Shown here in pieces: positions 1 to 8,111 of a stretch of DNA of 64,000 bases. Each line of letters opens with the position of its first letter. Position 1 is the first letter of the stretch. The notes below the pieces were generated by a model that was not told where the DNA came from, ran no database searches, and worked only from the letters and a program-made list of their open reading frames with translations. Location: assembly GCA_019635315.1 (NCBI GenBank), contig JAHBZT010000008.1, positions 21,305-85,304 of the forward strand, written 5' to 3'. The stretch is from Rubrivivax sp. (GTDB taxonomy: Bacteria > Pseudomonadota > Gammaproteobacteria > Burkholderiales > Burkholderiaceae_C). The position numbers and the translations under genes are program-made.

Positions 1-2
1 AC

Positions 3-677
3 ATGGCGGCGGAGTTCCGCCGCGAGTTCGAGCACTGGCACAGCCACGAGCACTTTCCCGAACGGCTGGCGCTGCCCGGCTTCCTGCGTGCCTCGCGCTG
101 GCTGGCGGCCGACGGCGGCGAAGGGGTCTTCGTGTTGTACGAACTGCAGGACCACGCGGTGCTGTCGTCGCCGGCCTACCGGCAGCGGCTGGACGCACCC
201 ACGCCCTGGTCGACGCGGCTGATGCCGCAGCACCGCCACATGCAGCGCGCGCAGTGCCATGTGCTGGTGTCGCGCGGCGCGGTGGTCGCCGCGCAGGCGA
301 TGACGCTGCGCTTCGCGTTGCCCGCCGGCGCCCCAGCGGCGGCCCGCACCGAGGCCTGGGCCGCGCTGGCCGCCGATACCGTCGCGCAGCCGGGCATGGC
401 CGGCCTGCACCTGCTGCGTCACGAGGCCCCGCCGGGTGCGCCGACGACCGAACAGCGCCTGCGCGGTGGCGACGCCGCGCCCGATGCGGTGGCCGTCGCC
501 TGCGCCTACGAGACCGCAGCGCTGGAGCAGCTGCAGCAGCGGCTGCGCGAGCAGGCGTCGGCACTGAGCCTGGGGCTGGCTTCGGTGGACGCGGCCGGGC
601 GCTACCGGTTGTCGCTGTCGGCGCTGGCCGCAGACGTCGGCGACCTGCCGGCGGTGGCGATGCCGCCGGCCGGCTGA
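3..677 (+). CDS. Hypothetical protein, possible dimeric alpha/beta-barrel (EthD/DUF4286-like) duplication
   Basis: A 224-residue product if the ATG at base 3 is the start. The window begins two bases earlier, so the true start may lie outside. The N-terminus (EFEHWHSHEHFPERLALPGF) resembles EthD/DUF4286-type small ferredoxin-fold proteins, where a W-x(3)-H-E-H region leads into an LPGF/R motif. A second, looser copy may lie around residues 120-200. There is no signal peptide or membrane segment. The gene ends 34 nt before the convergent MetE-like gene. The family assignment rests on motif memory only and no activity can be assigned. Confidence 0.6.
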   Translation: MAAEFRREFEHWHSHEHFPERLALPGFLRASRWLAADGGEGVFVLYELQDHAVLSSPAYRQRLDAPTPWSTRLMPQHRHMQRAQCHVLVSRGAVVAAQAMTLRFALPAGAPAAARTEAWAALAADTVAQPGMAGLHLLRHEAPPGAPTTEQRLRGGDAAPDAVAVACAYETAALEQLQQRLREQASALSLGLASVDAAGRYRLSLSALAADVGDLPAVAMPPAG

Positions 678-711
678 GCAAGGCGTCCGCGGACGCGCGA
701 TCCGTTGCGGA

Positions 712-1740
712 TCAGGCGGCGCCGTGCTCGCGCCGCAGCATCCGCGCCGCCCCGACCATCGCCTCGAGCTTGCCCACCGCCACCTCGCGCGGCAGGTATT
801 TCATGCCGCAGTCCGGGGCCAGGATCACGCGCTCCTTGGCGACAAAGGGCAGCGCGCGGCGGATGCGGTCGGCCACCACCTCGGGCGTCTCGACGGCCAT
901 GTCCGACAGGTCGATGCAGCCGACCATGATCTGCTTGTCGTCCAGCTGCGCGAGCACCGAGCAGTCCAGGTGGCTCTGCGCGGTCTCGATGGAGACCTGC
1001 TTGCAGCCGCAGCCGCGCAGCTCGGGCAGGAAGCTGTAGCCGCTGGGGCGCTCGTGGATGATGGCTGCGTAGCCGAAGCAGATGTGCACCGCCGTCGTGC
1101 CGGTGATGCCGTCCAGCGCCGCATTCAGCGCCTTCAGGCCATACTGGCGCGCCTTCTCCGGCCGCGCCTGCATGTAGGGCTCGTCGATCTGCACGACGTC
1201 GGCGCCGGCGGCGAAGAGGTCCTTGATCTCGGCATTGACCGCCGCCGCATAGTCCATCGCGGCTTCCTCGTCGCTGGCGTAGAAGTCGTTCTGCGCCTGG
1301 CAGCTCATCGTGAACGGGCCGGGCACGGTGATCTTGACCTGGCGCGTCGTGTGCTTCTTCAGGAACAGCAGGTCCTCGACCTCCACCGCATGCTTGCGGC
1401 GGATGCGCCCGGTGATGCGCGGCACCGGGTTCGGGTGGCCGCTGCGGTCCAGCGCGGTGCCCGGGTTGTCCAGGTCCACGCCTTCCAGCGCGGTGGCGAA
1501 GCGGTTGCTGTAGCTCTCGCGCCGGATCTCGCCGTCGGTGACGATGTCCAGCCCGGCGTCCTCCTGGGCGCGGATGGCCAGCAGCGTCGCGTCCTCCCAG
1601 GCCTGCTGCAGCCAGGGCTCGGCGACGCGCCAGAGCTCCTTCGCGCGCACGCGCGGCGGAAAGCGGCCGGCGAGCTTCTGGCGGTCGATCAGCCAGTCGG
1701 GCTGCGGGAAGCTGCCGACGATGGTGGTGGGAAACAGCAT
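712..1740 (-). CDS. MetE C-terminal-domain-like zinc methyltransferase (cobalamin-independent methionine synthase family)
   Basis: A 342-residue protein corresponding only to the catalytic C-terminal barrel of MetE; the N-terminal half is absent. The four zinc ligands expected from MetE are visible: His219 and Cys221 (AVHICFG), Glu252 (SIETAQ) and Cys311 (APDCGMKYL). The thiol-activating site is therefore probably intact. Such stand-alone proteins include methyl or alkyl transferases to thiols, for example coenzyme M transferases in epoxide metabolism and corrinoid-linked methionine synthases, so homocysteine methylation is not certain. The start was chosen for the AGGAG motif just upstream; the frame stays open further upstream but without a good ribosome site. 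It diverges from the maleylacetate reductase/pcaIJ genes across 199 bp, which suggests a link to aromatic catabolism, for example handling O-methyl groups. That link is inference. Confidence 0.85.
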   Translation of the reverse strand: MLFPTTIVGSFPQPDWLIDRQKLAGRFPPRVRAKELWRVAEPWLQQAWEDATLLAIRAQEDAGLDIVTDGEIRRESYSNRFATALEGVDLDNPGTALDRSGHPNPVPRITGRIRRKHAVEVEDLLFLKKHTTRQVKITVPGPFTMSCQAQNDFYASDEEAAMDYAAAVNAEIKDLFAAGADVVQIDEPYMQARPEKARQYGLKALNAALDGITGTTAVHICFGYAAIIHERPSGYSFLPELRGCGCKQVSIETAQSHLDCSVLAQLDDKQIMVGCIDLSDMAVETPEVVADRIRRALPFVAKERVILAPDCGMKYLPREVAVGKLEAMVGAARMLRREHGAA

Positions 1741-1939
1741 GGGGGCTCCTCGCGGTGGTTCGCGTGTTGTCGGGCCCGCGGCACGCGGCAGCGCGCCCAA
1801 GGCCGGGCATCGCGCGATTTCAGCAGGCCGCGCCGCGCCGTGGCAGCGGGCCTGCCCGGGGGTGGTGCCGGGCGTGGCGAAAAACTGTGTTCCGCCGCGG
1901 CGCTTCAAGCCGCGCGCGCCGCTTGCTGCAATCGCGTCC

Positions 1940-3022
1940 ATGCACGCCTTCATCTACCAGGCCCATCCGTCGCGCGTGGTCTTCGGCGCCGGCACGCTGC
2001 AGCAGCTGCCCGCGGAGGTGGACCGCCTGGGGGCGAAGCGCGCGCTCGTGCTGTGCACGCCCGAGCAGGCGGCCAGCGGCGAGCACGTGGCCGCGCTGCT
2101 GGGCGAGCGCGCCGCCGGCGTCTTCGCGCGCGCCGTGATGCACGTGCCGGTGGAGACCGCGCGCGCGGCGCGCGACGAGGCGCGGCGCCTGGGCGCCGAC
2201 TGCGCGGTGGCCATCGGCGGCGGCTCCACCACCGGCCTGGGCAAGGCGATCGCGCTGGACAGCGGCCTGCCCATCGTCGCCGTGCCCACCACCTATGCCG
2301 GCAGCGAGGTGACGCCGATCTGGGGCCTCACCGAGGCCGGCGTCAAGAAGACCGGGCGCGACCTGCGCGTGCTGCCGCGCACCGTGATCTACGACCCCGA
2401 GCTGACGCTGACGCTGCCGCTGGGCCTGACGGTGACGAGCGCGCTGAATGCCATCGCGCATGCGGCCGAGGGCCTGTATGCGCCGGACCTCAACCCGGTC
2501 GTCGCGCTGATGGCCGAGGAAGGCATCCGCGCCTGCGCCGCCGCGCTGCCGGCGCTGCGCGCGGATCCGCAGGACCTCGCGGCGCGCGGCGACGCGCTGT
2601 ACGGCGCCTGGCTGTGCGGCATCGTGCTCGGCAGCACGACGATGGGCCTGCACCACAAGCTGTGCCACACGCTGGGCGGCAGCTTCAACCTGCCGCATGC
2701 CGAGACGCACACCGTGGTGCTGCCGCATGCGCTGGCCTACAACGCGCCGGCGGCGCCGGACGCGATGGCGCGCATCGCGCGCGCGCTGGGCGCGGCCGGC
2801 CGGCCGGCCACCGCCGCCGGGGCGCCGGCGGCGCTGCAGGCGCTGGCGCGCGAGGCCGGCGCGCCGGTGTCGCTGGCCGCCCTCGGCATGCCGGCCGACG
2901 GGCTGGACCGCGCCGCGGATCTGGCCGTCGCCGCGCCCTACCCCAACCCGCAGCCGCTGCAACGCGCCGCGCTGCGCGCGCTGCTGCAGCGCGCTTACGA
3001 TGGCGCGCCGCCCGCCCCCTGA
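1940..3022 (+). CDS. Maleylacetate reductase (iron-containing alcohol dehydrogenase family)
   Basis: A 360-residue member of the group III iron alcohol dehydrogenase family. The nucleotide-binding segment AIGGGSTTGLGKAIA is present, as are the metal/active-site histidine segments NAIAHAAEGLY and GLHHKLCHTLGG...LPHAETH, in the form typical of maleylacetate reductases rather than glycerol or alcohol dehydrogenases. The expected reaction is NAD(P)H-dependent reduction of maleylacetate to 3-oxoadipate in hydroxyquinol or chlorocatechol degradation. The next two genes encode the CoA-transferase that uses 3-oxoadipate, which supports this. No ring-cleavage hydroxyquinol dioxygenase lies in the window. 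Length is typical (about 350-360). Confidence 0.9.
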   Translation: MHAFIYQAHPSRVVFGAGTLQQLPAEVDRLGAKRALVLCTPEQAASGEHVAALLGERAAGVFARAVMHVPVETARAARDEARRLGADCAVAIGGGSTTGLGKAIALDSGLPIVAVPTTYAGSEVTPIWGLTEAGVKKTGRDLRVLPRTVIYDPELTLTLPLGLTVTSALNAIAHAAEGLYAPDLNPVVALMAEEGIRACAAALPALRADPQDLAARGDALYGAWLCGIVLGSTTMGLHHKLCHTLGGSFNLPHAETHTVVLPHALAYNAPAAPDAMARIARALGAAGRPATAAGAPAALQALAREAGAPVSLAALGMPADGLDRAADLAVAAPYPNPQPLQRAALRALLQRAYDGAPPAP

Positions 3023-3060
3023 CCGCCCGCCCGACCGCCCGCCCGACCGCCCGACCGCCA
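3021..3060 (+). repeat. Short GACCGCCC-based tandem repeat between maleylacetate reductase and pcaI
   Basis: A 12-bp unit (GACCGCCCGCCC) occurs twice at 3021-3044, followed by two shorter GACCGCC units. The repeat begins at the last codon of the maleylacetate reductase gene and fills most of the 51-bp gap before pcaI. No purine-rich ribosome site is visible in front of the pcaI ATG, so the repeat may have displaced or altered the normal leader. Confidence 0.7.
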
Positions 3061-3073
3061 CGCGCACCCGACG

Positions 3074-3775
3074 ATGATCGACAAGATCGTTCCCACCCCC
3101 GCCGAGGCCCTGGCCGACGTGCCCGACGGCGCCACCGTGATGATCGGCGGCTTCGGCACCGCCGGACTGCCCAACGAGCTGACCGAGGCACTGATCGCGC
3201 AGGGTGCGAAGGACCTGACCATCGTCAACAACAACGCCGGCAACGGCGACACGGGCCTGGCCGCGCTGCTGGCCGCCGGGCGCGTGCGCAAGATCATCTG
3301 CAGCTTTCCGCGCCAGACCGATTCCTGGCACTTCGACCGCCTGTATCGCGAAGGCAAGATCGAGCTCGAACTGGTGCCGCAGGGCAACCTGGCCGAGCGC
3401 ATCCGCGCCGCCGGCGCCGGCATCGGCGGCTTCTTCACGCCCACCGGCTACGGCACCGAGCTCGCGAAGGGCAAGGAGACACGCTTCATCGATGGCCGCT
3501 GGATGGTGCTGGAGACGCCCATCCACGCCGACTATGCGCTGATCAAGGCCGAGCGCGGCGACCGCTGGGGCAACCTGACCTACCGCATGACGGCGCGCAA
3601 CTTCGGCCCCATCATGGCGATGGCCGCGCGCGTGACGGTCGCCAGCGTGCACGAGCTGCTGCCGCTGGGTGCCCTGGACCCGGAGGCCGTCGTCACGCCC
3701 GGGCTGTTCGTGCAGCGCGTCGTGAAGATCCCGCGCGCACCCACCGGCGCCGGCGGTTTCAAGGCCGCGGCCTGA
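3074..3775 (+). CDS. pcaI: 3-oxoadipate CoA-transferase subunit A
   Basis: A 233-residue alpha subunit of a class I (succinyl-CoA:3-ketoacid) CoA-transferase. The CoA-binding loop GGFGTAGLPNEL lies near residue 26, and the family segments NNNAGNGDTGLAALL and GGFFTPTGYGTELAKGKETR are clear. With the beta subunit immediately downstream it should move CoA from succinyl-CoA to 3-oxoadipate. Preference for 3-oxoadipate over acetoacetate is inferred from the maleylacetate reductase upstream and from pcaF at 28.4-29.6 kb. Most likely co-transcribed with its neighbours. Confidence 0.9.
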   Translation: MIDKIVPTPAEALADVPDGATVMIGGFGTAGLPNELTEALIAQGAKDLTIVNNNAGNGDTGLAALLAAGRVRKIICSFPRQTDSWHFDRLYREGKIELELVPQGNLAERIRAAGAGIGGFFTPTGYGTELAKGKETRFIDGRWMVLETPIHADYALIKAERGDRWGNLTYRMTARNFGPIMAMAARVTVASVHELLPLGALDPEAVVTPGLFVQRVVKIPRAPTGAGGFKAAA

Positions 3776-3793
3776 CAGAACAACGGAGAACCC

Positions 3794-4429
3794 ATGGCCC
3801 GCTGGACCCGCGACCAAATGGCGCAGCGCGTCGCGCAGGACATCCCCGACGGTGCCGTCGTCAACCTCGGCATCGGCCTGCCCACGCTGGTGGCCAACCA
3901 CCTGCCGGCCGACCGCGAGGTGATGATGCACAGCGAGAACGGCGTCATCGGCATGGGCCCGGCGCCGCCGCCCGGGCAGGAGGACTACGACCTCATCAAT
4001 GCCGGCAAGCAGCCGGTCACGCTGCTGCCCGGCGGCGTCTTCTTCCACCACGCCGACAGCTTCGCGATGATGCGCGGCGGCCACCTGGACATCTGCGTGC
4101 TCGGCGCCTTCCAGGTCAGCGGCGGCGGCGACCTCGCGAACTGGCACACTGGCGCGCCCGACGCCATCCCGGCCGTCGGCGGCGCGATGGACCTGGCCAT
4201 CGGCGCCAGGCGCACCTGGGTCATGATGGACCACGTGACCAAGAACGGCGAGGCCAAGATCGTGCCCGCGTGCAGCTACCCGCTGACCGGCATGGCCTGC
4301 GTCAGCCGGATCTATACCGACCTGGCGGTCATCGACGTGGAGCCCGAAGGGCTGCGAGTGCGCGAGCTGGCCGAGGGCGTCACGCCCGAGGCCCTGCAGG
4401 CGGCGACCGGGGTGCCGCTGCGTTTCTGA
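3794..4429 (+). CDS. pcaJ: 3-oxoadipate CoA-transferase subunit B
   Basis: A 211-residue beta subunit of the class I CoA-transferase. The catalytic glutamate lies in HSENGVIGMGP near residue 50, as in this family where it forms the glutamyl-CoA thioester. The typical LPGGVFFHHADSFAMMRGGH and CVLGAFQVS segments are present. A purine-rich CGGAGAA stands just before the ATG, 18 nt after pcaI. It completes the pcaIJ pair; about 150 bp then separate it from the next gene, with no clear terminator. Confidence 0.92.
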   Translation: MARWTRDQMAQRVAQDIPDGAVVNLGIGLPTLVANHLPADREVMMHSENGVIGMGPAPPPGQEDYDLINAGKQPVTLLPGGVFFHHADSFAMMRGGHLDICVLGAFQVSGGGDLANWHTGAPDAIPAVGGAMDLAIGARRTWVMMDHVTKNGEAKIVPACSYPLTGMACVSRIYTDLAVIDVEPEGLRVRELAEGVTPEALQAATGVPLRF

Positions 4430-4583
4430 GCACCCTGGGAAGCGACGCCGCCGATCCCGCCGCCAGGGCCAGTCGCCGAGGCGAAGCCACGTTGCCTCGA
4501 AGGCATCGCGCGAAACGCCGCCGCTGTAACCGCGCGCCGCCGGCGGCCGAACTCAGCGTTTGTGCCATCGAAGGAGTCAGGTG

Positions 4584-5126
4584 ATGTCCCTGCCGCTGCC
4601 TCGGCAACCCGTTCCCGCACTGGCCGTGCCCACGCTCGCTCATGGTCCGTTCACCCTCGCCGACGAGCGGCCCGAACGCTTCACGCTCGTCGTCTTCTAC
4701 CGCGGCCTGCACTGTCCGATCTGCCTGAAGTACCTGCTCGAGCTGGGCCGGCTGCTGCCGGAGTTCGCGAAGCGCGGCGTCGGCGTGCTGGCGTTGTCGT
4801 CGGACACGCGCGAGCGTGCGCAGGCGATGGCCGACAAGCTGCGGGCCCCCGACCTGCGCCTGGGGTACACGCTGCCGCTGCCGATGGCGCGGGACTGGGG
4901 ACTGTTCGTCAGCACCTCGCGTGGCACGACCTCGCTCGGCATCGACGAGCCGGCGCTGTTCTCCGAGCCGGGGCTGTTCCTCGTGCGGCCCGACGGCACG
5001 CTGTACTACGGCGCGGTGCAGACGATGCCCTTCGCGCGCCCGCACTTCGACGAGCTGCTGGCTGCCATCGACTTCGCGGTCGCGAAGGACTACCCTGCGC
5101 GTGGTGAGTATGCTGGCCCGCTCTGA
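4584..5126 (+). CDS. Peroxiredoxin-like (AhpC/TSA family) thioredoxin-fold protein
   Basis: A 180-residue protein with a thioredoxin fold of the AhpC/TSA-like type. The redox motif is C44-P-I-C47 (YRGLHCPICLKYL), preceded by the usual LVVFYRG strand. The CPIC motif and absence of a peroxiredoxin T-x(3)-C pattern match peroxiredoxin-like family proteins rather than true two-Cys peroxiredoxins, so peroxide reduction is plausible but unproven. The ATG at 4584 was chosen because AAGGAG lies 8 bases ahead; an upstream ATG at 4560 lacks this. It overlaps the next gene by 17 nt. Confidence 0.85.
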   Translation: MSLPLPRQPVPALAVPTLAHGPFTLADERPERFTLVVFYRGLHCPICLKYLLELGRLLPEFAKRGVGVLALSSDTRERAQAMADKLRAPDLRLGYTLPLPMARDWGLFVSTSRGTTSLGIDEPALFSEPGLFLVRPDGTLYYGAVQTMPFARPHFDELLAAIDFAVAKDYPARGEYAGPL

Positions 5127-5685
5127 CCCGTCCGGCGCGCCGCGCAGGCGGTGGCGGGGCGCGGCACTGCTGGCCAGCGCGATGCTGGCCGCGGGGTGCG
5201 CGGCCTGGCGCGGGCCGGTGGCGACGCTGCCGCTGCAGCGCGCCTGGGTCGACGACGCGCTGGTGGAGTACGTGACGACCGACGTCTCGGACGCCGCGAT
5301 GGCGCACGCGATGGGCGCCAACCACGTGCCGCGCCTGGCCGACGCCCTTCCCGCGCCCGCGGGCCGCGCGGCGCCCGGCACCTCGCTGCTGGAGCGGGTC
5401 TACGTCTTTCCCGGCGGCGAGCAGATCGGTGTGTTCCAGTCCGCCCCGCTGCCGGCCGGAGCGGCCAACACCGACCGCACCTACAGCCCGCTGTGGCGCG
5501 TCGTCATGGTGCACTGGCTGAAACCCGAAGCCCGCCGCGAACTGCGTTCGCAGGAGGCCATTCTCGACGCCGAGGACCGCGGCGAATTGCGGCTGACACT
5601 GAGCGACGTGGTCGTCAACTGCCCCGTCGTGCGAGCTGCCGATGGCAGTGCGCTGAGCGGGATGCCCGCGGCGCGCGCCCGCTGA
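5110..5685 (+). CDS. Putative lipoprotein of unknown function
   Basis: A 191-residue product from the ATG at 5110, overlapping the end of the peroxiredoxin-like gene. The N-terminus is basic (RRRWRG), then hydrophobic (ALLASAMLAAGC), with a good lipobox whose cysteine would be lipidated. The mature part contains a conserved-looking RVYVFPGGEQIGVFQSAPLP segment and a charged C-terminal region. No catalytic motif was recognised. GTG codons at 5101 and 5104 are alternative starts. An 11-bp direct repeat (CGCTGAGCGCC) spans its stop codon at 5680-5701. Confidence 0.75.
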   Translation: MLARSDPSGAPRRRWRGAALLASAMLAAGCAAWRGPVATLPLQRAWVDDALVEYVTTDVSDAAMAHAMGANHVPRLADALPAPAGRAAPGTSLLERVYVFPGGEQIGVFQSAPLPAGAANTDRTYSPLWRVVMVHWLKPEARRELRSQEAILDAEDRGELRLTLSDVVVNCPVVRAADGSALSGMPAARAR

Positions 5686-5784
5686 GCGCCCGCTGAGCGC
5701 CCGCACAGGGCCAGGCTGCGCCGAGCCCCCCGTGGGGGTCGATCAAGGCAGCAAAGCCACGTGCGCCCGGGCGCCGGCGGGCAC

Positions 5785-7257
5785 TCAGCGCGCGCGGGGC
5801 AGCACCAGGCACAGCCGCGTGCCGCCGCCCAGCCCCGGCAGCGGCCGCAGGCTGCCGCCGTGCAGCACCGCCACGCGCTGCGCGATGGCCAGCCCCAGGC
5901 CACCGATGCCGCCACTGGCGCGCCGCAGCGGCGGCTCGTGCATGGCCTGCCCCTGCGCCAGGCGACGCTGCACGTCCTCCGGCAGTCCGGGGCCACGGTC
6001 CTCGACCATCACCTGCACCGCCTCGTCGCTGGCCGTCATGCGCACGGTCACTGGCCCGGCGCCATGGCCGTGGCGTCGGGCGTTGTCGATGAGGTTGGTC
6101 AGCGCACGCTCGACCAGCTGCAGGTCGCCCTCGACCTCCAGCGGCGCCGGCGGGTCGCCGCCCAGCCGCACCTCGGCCACGCCGGGCTGCGGCGCCATCA
6201 GGCCGAACTTGCCGACTGCGTCGGCCACCAGTTCGTCGATGCGGAAGCGCTCGCGCTGCGCCACCTCGGTGGCGGACTGCAGCGCCGCCAGCTCGAACAG
6301 CTGCTGCGACAGCCGCCGCAGCCGTTCGCTCTGCGCCAGCGCCGCCTGCAGCGGCCGGCCCTGTTGTTCGCCACCGGCGGCACCCGCCTGCACGACCAGC
6401 GCCTCGAGCTGGCCGTGCAGCGCCGTCAGCGGTGTTCGCAGGTCGTGAGCCACGCCGGCAATCGCGTCGCGGTGCGCCGCCGCCTGCGCGCGCTCGCGCT
6501 CGGCCTGCTGCTCGATGCGCGCGGTCATCTGCACGAAGGCCTGCTCGATGCGGGCCACCTCGTCCACCGGCGGGGTCGTCGGCATCGCGTCGTCGCCGGC
6601 ACTGCCGGCGGCATAGGCCTGCATGCGGGCGGCCAGGCGGTGCAGCGGGCGCGACAGCCGGCGCAGCGTGAAGACGCCGAGCAACGCCACGACGACCAGC
6701 GCGGCGACCGCCGCCGCCGCGGTACTGCGCCAGACGCCACCGTCGCCGGCCGCCAGCGCCGCGCGCTGGCGCGGCGCGCCGTCCAGCACCACGTAGAGGT
6801 AGCCGCCGGCCGGTAGCGGCGCGGCGCTGAAGAGCCGGTCCTGGCCGGAGCCCATCGGGTCGCCACCGCGCAGCGGCAGGGCCGCGCCCTCGAGGAAACG
6901 GCGCAGTGGCGCCAGCGCCACCTGCGGCATGCGCACCATGCCGGGTTCGCCCAGGTAGTCCAGCACGCGCCCCTGGTCGTCCAGCAGATAGACCTGGATG
7001 CCGGGGTTGACCGTCATCAGCATGCGGATCAGCGCCGCCCGCGCCTCGTCTCCGGGGGCACCCGTCGTGTCGGGCGCCACTTCGGGCCAGTGGGCGACGA
7101 TGTGCGCCGCCAGGTCGCGCGACAGGCCCTGCAGCAGCGCCGACTCGCGCTCCGCCGCCTCGTGGCGAAACAACAGCGCGACCAGCACGCCGTAGCCTAC
7201 GAGCAGCACCAGCAGCGCGGCCGCGAGCCGCATGCCGAACGGCAGGCGCGGACTCAC
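5785..7257 (-). CDS. Two-component sensor histidine kinase (HAMP/HisKA/HATPase)
   Basis: About 490 residues. Order: a membrane helix near the N-terminus (MRLAAALLVLLVGYGVLVAL), a periplasmic domain of about 120 residues, a second helix, a HAMP linker (RRLSRPLHRLAARM), the HisKA H-box AHDLRTPLTALHG, the N-box LTNLIDNARRHG, and G-boxes VEDRGPGLP and GGIGGLGLAIAQ. It should autophosphorylate and pass phosphate to the OmpR-type regulator directly upstream. The start is uncertain. The GTG at 7257 has AGGGGGA five bases ahead and is preferred; a GTG at 7347 overlaps the regulator gene, and an ATG lies at 7233. No metal- or ligand-binding motif stands out in the sensor domain. Confidence 0.9.
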   Translation of the reverse strand: MSPRLPFGMRLAAALLVLLVGYGVLVALLFRHEAAERESALLQGLSRDLAAHIVAHWPEVAPDTTGAPGDEARAALIRMLMTVNPGIQVYLLDDQGRVLDYLGEPGMVRMPQVALAPLRRFLEGAALPLRGGDPMGSGQDRLFSAAPLPAGGYLYVVLDGAPRQRAALAAGDGGVWRSTAAAAVAALVVVALLGVFTLRRLSRPLHRLAARMQAYAAGSAGDDAMPTTPPVDEVARIEQAFVQMTARIEQQAERERAQAAAHRDAIAGVAHDLRTPLTALHGQLEALVVQAGAAGGEQQGRPLQAALAQSERLRRLSQQLFELAALQSATEVAQRERFRIDELVADAVGKFGLMAPQPGVAEVRLGGDPPAPLEVEGDLQLVERALTNLIDNARRHGHGAGPVTVRMTASDEAVQVMVEDRGPGLPEDVQRRLAQGQAMHEPPLRRASGGIGGLGLAIAQRVAVLHGGSLRPLPGLGGGTRLCLVLPRAR

Positions 7258-7315
7258 CGGATCCCCCTGCGCGCCGGGCGTGCCGGGACAGGCACTCGGA
7301 GGCGGCGCGCTCTGC

Positions 7316-8014
7316 TCATGGCCTTGCGTCGAGCCTGTAGCCGACACCCCAGACCGTGACGATCAGCCGCGGCTGCCGCGGGTCGGCCTCGATCTTGTTG
7401 CGCAGGCGGTTGATGTGCGAATTGACCGTGTGCTCGTAGCCCTCGAAGCCGCTGCCCCAGACCCGACGCAGGAGTTCCTCGCGCGCGAAGGCGCGCCCTG
7501 GATGGCGTGCCAGGAAGGCCAGCAGCTCGTACTCGCGCTGGGTCAGCGGCACGGCGGCGTCGCCGTCGAACAGGCGCCGCTCGCCGGTGTCCAGGCGCAG
7601 GCGCCCGACCGGCAATACCGCGGGTGGCGGCGCCTGACCATGGGCCTGCTCCAGGCGGCGGAACAGCGCGCGCACGCGCGCCACCAGTTCCAGCATCGAG
7701 AAGGGCTTGGCCAGGTAGTCGTCGGCGCCCAGTTCCAGCCCGAGCACCCGGTGCGCCTCGGCGCCGCGCGCGCTGAGGATGATCACCGGCACCTGCGGGT
7801 GTCGCTGCCGCAGGTGGCGGCAGATGTCCCAGCCGTCGGCGTCCGGCAGCATCAGGTCCAGCAGCACCAGGTCCCAGCGCTGGCGGTCCACGGCGGCCAG
7901 CGCGGCGGCGCCGTCGCTCTCGTGGTGCAGCCGGAAGCCGGCCTGCTCGAGGTGCAGGCGCAGCGCTTCCGCGATCGCGGCATCGTCCTCGACCAGCAGG
8001 AGGTTCTTGGTCAT
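7316..8014 (-). CDS. OmpR/PhoB-family response regulator
   Basis: A 232-residue regulator. The receiver domain has the acidic pair LLVEDD, the phosphoacceptor aspartate in LVLLDLMLPDADGW near residue 51, and the conserved lysine in DDYLAKPFSMLEL. A winged-helix domain follows (LTQREYELLAFLARHPGRAFAREELLRRVWG...NSHINRLRNKIE...VWGVGYRL). It precedes and probably is co-transcribed with the histidine kinase. The ATG at 8014 was preferred to an upstream in-frame ATG because it puts the receiver strand at residue 5, as is normal. Confidence 0.93.
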   Translation of the reverse strand: MTKNLLLVEDDAAIAEALRLHLEQAGFRLHHESDGAAALAAVDRQRWDLVLLDLMLPDADGWDICRHLRQRHPQVPVIILSARGAEAHRVLGLELGADDYLAKPFSMLELVARVRALFRRLEQAHGQAPPPAVLPVGRLRLDTGERRLFDGDAAVPLTQREYELLAFLARHPGRAFAREELLRRVWGSGFEGYEHTVNSHINRLRNKIEADPRQPRLIVTVWGVGYRLDARP

Positions 8015-8111
8015 CACACGCCCGGGGCGCACCGGCGCCGGGCCGCATTGTCGCGAAGCGGGCAGGTCGCTGCAGCCCCGGCGCCGCGGCCCGGCCGCCC
8101 GCGACGTCCGC

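Noticed and set aside
724-4584. A very long open frame on the plus strand across the MetE-like and pcaIJ genes
   Set aside because: It is antisense to or out of frame with recognised genes, has high Arg/Ala/Gly bias from GC-rich DNA, and shows no family motifs.
5700-5784. Terminator between the lipoprotein gene and the convergent histidine kinase
   Set aside because: A short CCCCCC-GTG-GGGG stem exists but is weak and without T-run; not listed as a feature.
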